DNA of 8,975 bases, taken from the NCBI GenBank assembly GCA_964392965.1, contig CAYMSA010000068.1, forward strand, positions 1-8,975, written 5' to 3'. The DNA comes from CAYMSA01 sp964392965 (GTDB lineage Bacteria; Actinomycetota; Coriobacteriia; Anaerosomatales; Anaerosomataceae). Position numbers and translations under genes: made by a program. Below are positions 4,024 to 8,975 of this stretch, in pieces. Position 1 is the stretch's first letter, and each line of letters opens with the position of its first letter. The notes under the pieces were generated by a model. The model was not told the DNA's origin. It worked only from the letters and a program-made list of their open reading frames with translations, and did no database searches.

Positions 4024-5010
4024 GTGAGTGCCCCGGACGCGACACGGAGAGTACTCCTGAGTGTCGTAGCCGCCCTCGGCGGCGCGCTGCTCGTGGTGAT
4101 CGCACATCCCCTCGCGGGACTGTGCATGACAGCGTGGGGATTGGCGACTCTCGTCTACGAAGGCCGTCCGACCCTCGCGTGGGTGATGGGAGTGGTTGCC
4201 GGAGCCCTCACCACGATCGTGGCACGCATGTCGGTGTACGTGATGTTCCTGCCGATCACCGGAGTCCCGGTGGACGGCAACGTGCCCCTCATCTACATGG
4301 GGTGGATCACGCTGTCGTTCCTGCTTGTCGGGCCCGGTGCGGCGATGGCGCTCAAGAGGCGGTCGCCGTTCGTGGTGACCGGAGTCGTGATCGTCGGGTT
4401 GGCGGCAGTGCAGCTGCTCGCACTCTGGCGCCTCTCGGCTGATGTCGGGATGTCGGTGGACGAGTACGTGCTGGCCACAGTGACTGCGACGTTCGCGGTA
4501 CTCGAGGTCACGCCTGAGGTCGTGCAGACGATGGCCGCGCTGTGGCCCAGTCTGGTGCTGACGACCAGCGTTCTCACGGGTGTGCTGGCTATGATCGGTA
4601 TGGGAAAGGTGGCCCGTCGGTCAGGCGCGACGATCCGGTCGTTGCCCGGGCTTGCGGCGCTGGATCTCTCCCCGTGGCTCACGCTGCTGCCGATCGCGGG
4701 ACTGGCGCTGTATGTGGCGAGCACTCTTGCGACGCCTGTCGCTGGACTGCTCGAGAGCGTCGGTGTGAACGTGCTGATAGTGGCGCGGTGGGTGTTCTTC
4801 TTCCAGGGACTCGCCGTGTTCGCTAGTCTGTTCGATCGCGTCAAACTCGGGCGCATGGGACGTCTGATCGGGTATCCGATCATCTGTGCGGCCGAGATCA
4901 TGCTGCCGACGGTCAGCCTCATCGGCCTGGCCGACATATGGTTGAACCTGCGGCGGTTGCCGCGAGAAGGAATCACGCCCCGGGAGCCGGGGACACCGCC
5001 TGGACGGTGA
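4024..5010 (+). CDS. DUF2232 (YybS-like) multi-pass membrane protein (328 aa)
   Basis: About eight hydrophobic segments are visible, roughly at residues 9-42, 50-77, 88-109, 117-137, 145-165, 173-196, 219-240 and 250-312 (the last region probably holds two). The C-terminal part, FFFQGLAVFASLFDR followed by A-D-I-W-L-N-L-R-R-L, is the typical end of DUF2232 proteins. The last 16 residues are hydrophilic and Pro/Arg-rich. Bacillus YybS, a DUF2232 member, likewise sits near rplI; its role is unknown, though the family resembles small-molecule (ECF S-component-like) transporters. The start is uncertain: GTG at 4024 leaves a 4-base gap after rpsR but has only AAGGG 14 bases away, while the in-frame ATG at 4000 would overlap rpsR by 20 bases. 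Either way, translation is probably coupled to rpsR. Function cannot be assigned from the sequence. Confidence 0.88.
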   Translation: MSAPDATRRVLLSVVAALGGALLVVIAHPLAGLCMTAWGLATLVYEGRPTLAWVMGVVAGALTTIVARMSVYVMFLPITGVPVDGNVPLIYMGWITLSFLLVGPGAAMALKRRSPFVVTGVVIVGLAAVQLLALWRLSADVGMSVDEYVLATVTATFAVLEVTPEVVQTMAALWPSLVLTTSVLTGVLAMIGMGKVARRSGATIRSLPGLAALDLSPWLTLLPIAGLALYVASTLATPVAGLLESVGVNVLIVARWVFFFQGLAVFASLFDRVKLGRMGRLIGYPIICAAEIMLPTVSLIGLADIWLNLRRLPREGITPREPGTPPGR

Positions 5011-5067
5011 AGGGGCGAACGTCTTCCCGCAGATGCGAGGAACGGCGACATACGAGTAGGAGAGATG

Positions 5068-5628
5068 ATGAAGGTCATCCTGTTGTCCGATGTGAAAGGA
5101 CGCGGCAAGGAAGGTGACGTGATCGAAGTCGCTCGCGGCTTCGCCACGAACTACCTGCTTCCGCGTCAGATGGCGATCCCGGCGACACCGGGGAACGTCA
5201 AACAGCTCGAAGCGCGCATGCACAACATCCGCAAGCGCGAAGAAGTCAAGCGTGCCGAGGCCGAGGGCCTGGCTGCGCAGATCACCGGCAAGCGTCTCGT
5301 GGTCGAGGCGAAGGCCGGCGACGGAGGCAAGCTTTTCGGCTCCATCACGCCTGGTATGGTTGCCGACGCGCTCGCGTCGCAGCTCGGCGTCGATGTCGAC
5401 CGCAAGAAGCTCGACCTTCACGGTCACATCAAGAACGTCGGCGAGCACACCATCAACGTGCGCGTGTACCAGGAGGTCGCCGTCGATCTCGTGCTGAAGG
5501 TCGTGCCGCTCGGCATGGCCGCCGCCGAGCAGGCCGCTGCCGCGGCGCCGGCGGAGCCGGAGATCGTTGAGGCCGAGGCTCCTGAGGCCGACGAGACCGC
5601 TGAAGCTGAAGCCGAGACCGAAGAGTAG
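5068..5628 (+). CDS. rplI: 50S ribosomal protein L9 with an extra acidic C-terminal tail (186 aa)
   Basis: The N-terminal domain MKVILLSDVKGRGKEGDVIE and G24-F-A-T-N-Y-L-L-P match the L9 signature. A charged helix (about 41-72) joins it to the C-terminal domain (about 73-148: K88-L-F-G-S-I-T, then K122-N-V-G-E-H, ending VDLVLKVVPL). L9 binds 23S rRNA near L1 and reaches out from the large subunit to restrain neighbouring ribosomes. Normal L9 ends near residue 148-150; here about 37 more residues follow, made almost only of Ala, Glu, Pro and Asp, an unstructured acidic tail. The second of two adjacent ATGs (5068) is chosen because AGGAG (5058-5062) is 5 bases away and L9 proteins begin MKVILL; the ATG at 5065 would add one Met. 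It sits 57 bases after the DUF2232 gene and 86 bases before dnaB. Confidence 0.97.
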   Translation: MKVILLSDVKGRGKEGDVIEVARGFATNYLLPRQMAIPATPGNVKQLEARMHNIRKREEVKRAEAEGLAAQITGKRLVVEAKAGDGGKLFGSITPGMVADALASQLGVDVDRKKLDLHGHIKNVGEHTINVRVYQEVAVDLVLKVVPLGMAAAEQAAAAAPAEPEIVEAEAPEADETAEAEAETEE

Positions 5629-5651
5629 TAGAGTCGGACGTGCACGATGAC

Positions 5652-5678
5652 GCGGCACCGGCGCTGGCCGGTGGCCGC
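5652..5678 (+). terminator. Strong hairpin between rplI and dnaB
   Basis: CACCGGC (5656-5662) pairs with GCCGGTG (5667-5673) around loop GCTG. The stem continues as GCGG (5652-5655) with CCGC (5675-5678) if G5674 is bulged, 11 bp in all. No T run follows. It could be an attenuator that lowers dnaB expression relative to the ribosomal genes, or an mRNA cleavage or stabilising site. Confidence 0.4.
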
Positions 5679-5714
5679 AGTGCATCCCGATGAACGATTG
5701 GAGCGTCGCACCCT

Positions 5715-7076
5715 ATGGCCGATGATGGGTCGCGGGCAGTTCGCGAGCGCATACCACCGCAGAACATAGAGGCCGAGCAGTCGCTGCTCGGCTCTATGTT
5801 CCTGTCGGCTGAGGCGATCGAGGACTGTCTCACGCTCGTCGACGTCGAGGACTTCTACCGCGCTCCGCACCAGAAGATCTTCTCGGCGATTCGTCACCTG
5901 CATTCACGTGGTGACGCTGTCGACCAGATCACGGTCGCCGATCGGCTCGAGGCGGCGGGTGACCTCGACTTGGCCGGCGGCAAGCCGTACCTGCTCGACA
6001 TCGCGTTCGCAGTGCCCACGGCGGCGAACGCCGCGTACTACGCAAACATCGTCAAGCGCGCGTCGATGCTCCGCCAGCTCATCAGCGCCGCCACGCACAT
6101 CCAGACGATGAGCTACGAGAATCCTGACGATCTCGACGAGGTCGTGGAGCGTGCCGAGAAGCTCATCTTCGAAGTGACGAACAAGCGCGTCTCGTCCAAC
6201 TTCGAGCCGCTCGGCGACCTCATGACCAAGGGCTTCGAGGCCATCGAGAAGCTCTGGGACAACAAGTCGCACGTCACCGGCGTTCCCACGGGCTTCCCCG
6301 ACCTCGATCGCTACCTCGCGGGCATGCACGCCGGCGACCTGATCATCCTCGCCGCGCGCCCTGCGGTGGGCAAGACGGCACTCGCGCTCAACATGGCCGT
6401 CAACGCCGCCAAGGCGGGCGCCACGACCGGCGTCTTCAGCCTCGAGATGTCCTCCGACCAGCTCGTGCAGCGCATCCTCTGCTCGGAGGCACGCGTCGAC
6501 TCGCAGAAGCTTCGGACCGGCTACATCGCCGACGAGGACTGGCCGCAGCTCATGTCGGCGATGGGGCGCCTGGCGCCTGCGCCGCTGTGGGTAGACGACA
6601 CGCCGTCCATCTCCATCGTCGAGATCCGAGCGAAAGCCCGCCGCCTTCTGCGCGACAAGCCCAACGGCTTCATCGTGGTGGACTACCTGCAACTCATGCA
6701 GCCGCAGGCGCGGCGCTCGGAGAACAGGCAGGTCGAGATCGCCGAGATATCGCGTGGCCTCAAGATCCTCGCCAAGGAGCTCCACTGCCCGGTGCTTGCG
6801 CTCTCGCAGCTTTCCCGAGCGGTGGAGCAGCGCACGAGCAAGCGTCCGCAGCTCTCCGACCTGCGTGAGTCCGGTGCCATCGAGCAAGACGCGGACGTCG
6901 TGCTCTTCATAGACCGTCACACCGACCCCACGACCGAGCCGGAATCGAACCGTCCGGGCAAGGGCGAGGCCGAGGTCATCATCGCCAAGCACCGCAACGG
7001 CCCGGTCGGTAGCTGTCGGCTGGCCTTCCTGGAGAACTGCACGCGATTTGCGCCGCTCGCTCGCGACGTTCCGTGA
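5715..7076 (+). CDS. dnaB: Replicative DNA helicase DnaB (453 aa)
   Basis: The N-terminal collar domain (about 12-112) opens with the typical P14-P-Q-N-I-E-A-E-Q-S-L-L-G-S-M. The RecA-like ATPase domain (about 185-450) carries Walker A A214-R-P-A-V-G-K220-T221, the catalytic Glu in F241-S-L-E244-M-S, Walker B I320-V-V-D323-Y-L-Q-L-M, and the sensor/arginine-finger region K425-H-R-N-G-P-V-G. S381-D-L-R-E-S-G-A-I-E-Q-D-A-D is also conserved. DnaB forms the hexameric ring that unwinds DNA at the replication fork and works with the primase and SSB; ssb lies in the same cluster. Length is normal and no intein interrupts the ATPase motifs, a common insertion place in Actinobacteria. The ATG at 5715 is the first possible start after an in-frame stop. 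Its ribosome binding site is poor (GGAG 11 bases away), and a hairpin lies upstream, so it is probably made at a low level. Confidence 0.98.
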   Translation: MADDGSRAVRERIPPQNIEAEQSLLGSMFLSAEAIEDCLTLVDVEDFYRAPHQKIFSAIRHLHSRGDAVDQITVADRLEAAGDLDLAGGKPYLLDIAFAVPTAANAAYYANIVKRASMLRQLISAATHIQTMSYENPDDLDEVVERAEKLIFEVTNKRVSSNFEPLGDLMTKGFEAIEKLWDNKSHVTGVPTGFPDLDRYLAGMHAGDLIILAARPAVGKTALALNMAVNAAKAGATTGVFSLEMSSDQLVQRILCSEARVDSQKLRTGYIADEDWPQLMSAMGRLAPAPLWVDDTPSISIVEIRAKARRLLRDKPNGFIVVDYLQLMQPQARRSENRQVEIAEISRGLKILAKELHCPVLALSQLSRAVEQRTSKRPQLSDLRESGAIEQDADVVLFIDRHTDPTTEPESNRPGKGEAEVIIAKHRNGPVGSCRLAFLENCTRFAPLARDVP

Positions 7077-7116
7077 TCGCCGTCGTACGGAACTCCTGAC
7101 AGCCGAGGAGGAGCGC

Positions 7117-8511
7117 GTGACCGAAACCCGCTACGACGTTGTCATCATCGGAGCCGGTCCCGCCGGCATCTTCGCCGCGCTTGAGCTCATCCGCGAGCAA
7201 CCAGGCTTGCGGATTCTCATGGTCGAGCGCGGGAAACCGATCGCTCGCCGCTCGTGTCCGGCGCGCCGGACACACTGTGTGGGCTGCGAGACTTGTCACA
7301 TCATGACCGGATGGGGCGGAGCGGGCGCGTTCTCTGACGGCAAGCTCACGCTCTCCACCGAGGTTGGTGGCTGGCTCGGCGAGCTCGTCGGCGTTCCCGC
7401 ACTCGAGCGCCTCATCGAGGACAGCGATCGTATCTGGCTGGCGTTCGGGGCGACCATTCAGGTCTGTGAGCCCGATGAAGCCGCAGTCGCGCGTGTTGGT
7501 GAAGCAGCCGAGCGGGCCGGCTTACGGCTGGTTCCGATGCGCATCCGACACATCGGCAGCGACCGCTCCCCGGCGGTGCTCGAGGCGATGCACCGTCACC
7601 TTGAGGCGGCCGGCGTCCACGTCCTGCTGTCGACCGCCGCCGCGGATATCCTCTCGGAGGACGGTCGGATAACCGGGGTACGGCTGAACGATGGACGCGA
7701 GGTCGCTGCGGAGTTCGTGATCGCCGCACCGGGCCGCGACGGCGCCGACTGGCTCTCGGCACAGGCTCGGCGGCTCGGACTGACGCTCGCCAACAACGCG
7801 GTCGATATCGGTGTGCGCGTGGAGGTCCCGGCCACAGTGATGGAGTCGCTCACCCGGGAGTTCTACGAGGCGAAACTCATCCGGCGCTCGGCGCTCTTCG
7901 GGGACCAGGTGCGCACGTTCTGCATGAACCCCTACGGCGAGGTCACCACCGAGAGCTACGGCTCGATCGTCACGGTGAATGGACACTCGTATGCCGACGA
8001 GCGCACGGCCAACACCAACTTCGCGATCCTCGTGAGCCAGCGCTTCACGGAGCCGTTCCGCGAGCCGATCACGTACGGCACCTCGATTGCGCGGCTCGCC
8101 AATCTTCTCGGTGAGGGGATTCTCGTGCAGCGCCTCGGCGACCTGCGCTGTGGCCAGCGGTCCACGCCGGAGCGCATGGAGGGCTCGGCCGTGGTGCCGA
8201 CGCTTCCCTCGGCGACGCCCGGCGACCTGTCGAGTGTGCTGCCGTACCGCCACCTCACTGACATCCTCGACTTCCTGCAGGCGCTCGACGTCCTGGCTTC
8301 CGGCGTGGCCGATGACGCGACGCTACTCTACGGCGTCGAGGTGAAGTTCTACTCGTCGCGGCTTGCGGTGAGTGCCGGGCTGGAGACGGCCATCGAGGGC
8401 CTCTTCGCGGTCGGCGACGGCGCGGGCATCACGCGGGGCCTTGTGCAGGCGAGTGCGAGCGGGCTGGTGGCCGCGCGGAGCGTGCTCGCGCGCAGGGCGG
8501 GCGCGCGATGA
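7117..8511 (+). CDS. FAD-dependent oxidoreductase, COG2509-type dehydrogenase (464 aa)
   Basis: A Rossmann FAD-binding motif is at the N-terminus: YDVVIIG-A-G14-P-A-G17, with Glu37 ending the second strand (MVERG) for the ribose. A cysteine group, C47, C54, C57 and C60 (spacing x6, x2, x2), precedes M63-T-G-W-G-G-A-G-A-F-S-D-G-K-L, the hallmark of the COG2509 family. The C-terminus has the second FAD site, G428-L-F-A-V-G433-D434-G-A-G-I-T-R-G, near the end. The reaction is unknown; relatives resemble archaeal geranylgeranyl-reductase and fumarate-reductase-like flavoproteins. The four cysteines could hold an iron-sulphur cluster or zinc, or act in redox. GTG at 7117 is the start, given GAGGAGGAG (7105-7113). 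A TTG at 7048 would extend the protein into dnaB without a binding site. It follows dnaB by 40 bases, and the next gene begins 16 bases after its stop, so the three may share a transcript. Confidence 0.92.
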   Translation: MTETRYDVVIIGAGPAGIFAALELIREQPGLRILMVERGKPIARRSCPARRTHCVGCETCHIMTGWGGAGAFSDGKLTLSTEVGGWLGELVGVPALERLIEDSDRIWLAFGATIQVCEPDEAAVARVGEAAERAGLRLVPMRIRHIGSDRSPAVLEAMHRHLEAAGVHVLLSTAAADILSEDGRITGVRLNDGREVAAEFVIAAPGRDGADWLSAQARRLGLTLANNAVDIGVRVEVPATVMESLTREFYEAKLIRRSALFGDQVRTFCMNPYGEVTTESYGSIVTVNGHSYADERTANTNFAILVSQRFTEPFREPITYGTSIARLANLLGEGILVQRLGDLRCGQRSTPERMEGSAVVPTLPSATPGDLSSVLPYRHLTDILDFLQALDVLASGVADDATLLYGVEVKFYSSRLAVSAGLETAIEGLFAVGDGAGITRGLVQASASGLVAARSVLARRAGAR

Positions 8512-8527
8512 CGGACGGGTGGCGATC

Positions 8528-8860
8528 ATGAAGACACCGACAGGGATGGGCTGCGCCTTCTACTACGAGGACTTCCGCCGTGGTGCCGAGGTGCAGGAGT
8601 GCCGTGCCGAGCGCGCACCCCGCTCGGCCGAGTGGCGGCCGTGTGACTGCGGCCGCTGCGCAGTGCCCCGGATTCTCGTCGCCAACGGCAGCGCGCTCCT
8701 GCGCCTCGTGATCGACATCCGGCCGGGCGTGCTCGGCGTGGGCCGGCGCGTCGACGTCACCGCGTCCTGTGCGCGGCACGGCGCGATCGCCGACCCGTAC
8801 GTGGGGTGTCCCGTCTGCAATGCCGAGGCCGATGCGATTCTGCGCAACGCGCTCGGGTAG
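8528..8860 (+). CDS. Unrecognised Cys-rich, probable metal-binding protein (110 aa)
   Basis: I do not recognise a named family. The protein starts MKTPTGMGCAFYYEDFRRGA and holds eight cysteines in ordered groups: C9 and C25 alone; C39-D-C41-G-R-C44; then C81-A-R-H84 and C94-P-V-C97. The last four, spaced CxxH-x9-CxxC, would make a complete zinc ribbon, and the first group could form a second metal site. The aromatic block FYYEDFRRG followed by Q23-E-C is striking and looks conserved rather than random. Between the Cys groups, about residues 46-78 are plain beta-type sequence (PRILVANGSALLRLVIDIRP). No signal peptide or membrane segment is visible, so it should be cytoplasmic. The ATG at 8528 has GGTGG about 5 bases upstream; an in-frame GTG at 8519 is an alternative. 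It starts 16 bases after the flavoprotein gene in the same direction and may be its operon partner. A zinc or Fe-S role, perhaps in nucleic-acid or redox work, is only a guess. Confidence 0.75.
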   Translation: MKTPTGMGCAFYYEDFRRGAEVQECRAERAPRSAEWRPCDCGRCAVPRILVANGSALLRLVIDIRPGVLGVGRRVDVTASCARHGAIADPYVGCPVCNAEADAILRNALG

Positions 8861-8881
8861 CGCACTTCACGGCACAGCAGT

Positions 8882-8903
8882 GGCGTGCCCCGACCGGGAC
8901 GCC
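8882..8903. terminator. Possible hairpin between convergent genes at the right edge
   Basis: GGCGT (8882-8886) pairs with ACGCC (8899-8903), and CCC (8888-8890) with GGG (8896-8898), leaving one bulged G and a five-base loop. A competing GGCAC/GTGCC pairing exists at 8871-8889. It sits between two converging genes, where a terminator is expected, but it has no T run on either strand. Confidence 0.3.
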
Positions 8904-8918
8904 GCCGCGCACGCCCTC

Positions 8919-8975
8919 TCAGATCCTCCGGTACTTCCTGAGCGCGACGATGTTCAGCACGAAGAACAGCAGCGC
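8919..8975 (-). CDS. C-terminal end of a membrane protein, possibly an ABC transporter permease (partial)
   Basis: On the minus strand the frame is open from the window edge for 18 codons and ends in TGA at 8921-8919. The visible residues are ALLFFVLNIVALRKYRRI. The hydrophobic run followed by a short basic tail, A-L-R-K-Y-R-R-I, looks like the last membrane helix and cytosolic end of an ABC-2 type permease, whose C-termini often read LxLRRYRR. The fragment is short, so both coding status and family are tentative. It converges on the Cys-rich gene. Confidence 0.5.
   Translation of the reverse strand, partial: ALLFFVLNIVALRKYRRI

Noticed and set aside
4293..5147. Minus-strand open frame of 284 codons opposite the DUF2232 gene and rplI
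   Set aside because: It spans two well-supported plus-strand genes, and the Ser/Thr/Pro/Arg-rich translation is a typical antisense artefact.
5904..6992. Minus-strand open frame of 362 codons opposite dnaB
   Set aside because: It is a mirror frame of a highly conserved gene. Its composition (Arg, Leu, Val, His, Asp) is typical of antisense reading of high-GC coding DNA.
7048..7116. Upstream TTG start for the FAD-dependent oxidoreductase
   Set aside because: It would add 23 Arg/Glu-rich residues before the Rossmann strand and overlap dnaB. The GTG at 7117 has GAGGAGGAG at ideal spacing.
8508..8531. ATG overlapping the flavoprotein stop (ATGA)
   Set aside because: The frame closes after seven codons. 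The coupled-start arrangement is by chance, since the real gene is in another frame from 8528.

Overview
The window is high-GC bacterial chromosome with dense gene packing, Shine-Dalgarno-led genes, and GTG and TTG starts beside ATG. A perfect Actinobacteria-type LexA box, a zinc-type (Cys-rich) S18, a DUF2232 protein in the ribosomal/replication operon and a COG2509-type flavoprotein together suggest an actinomycetote. A coriobacterial-like anaerobe is my best guess, but this is inference from gene content, not a phylogenetic result.

Left part (1-1432). The 3' part of a Lit/DUF1461 (TIGR01906-type) membrane protein runs in from the left edge. It is followed by a 48-residue two-CxxC protein (DUF5679-like) with a strong ribosome binding site, then a tRNA-Gly(CCC) with its own promoter and an encoded CCA. 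A perfect 12-bp hairpin separates the tRNA from a small cupin gene that converges on it from the minus strand.

Middle (1433-2770). A 291-bp divergent intergenic region carries a palindrome behind the cupin, a perfect SOS box (TCGAAC-N4-GTTCGA), and an 8-bp hairpin that buries the ribosome binding site of the next gene. That gene encodes a secreted, C-terminally membrane-anchored M23-fold protein. It keeps the zinc ligands but has lost the usual YxHL histidine. This is the most unusual part of the window: it looks like a DNA-damage-regulated, translationally gated cell-wall protein, possibly an SOS division-arrest factor.

Right part (2817-8860). One long plus-strand cluster begins at an extended -10 promoter and a leader that folds like the S6:S18 autoregulatory element. 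The order is rpsF, ssb, rpsR, a DUF2232 membrane protein, rplI (with an extra acidic tail), dnaB, a COG2509-type FAD-dependent oxidoreductase, and an unrecognised 110-residue Cys-rich protein. The first six form the familiar ribosome/replication cluster. The last two probably just follow it in the same direction. At the right edge the last 18 codons of a minus-strand membrane-protein gene converge on the cluster.

No CRISPR array, insertion sequence, prophage gene or direct-repeat array was seen. The window is largely core genome, and its novelty lies in regulation and in a few poorly understood small proteins.
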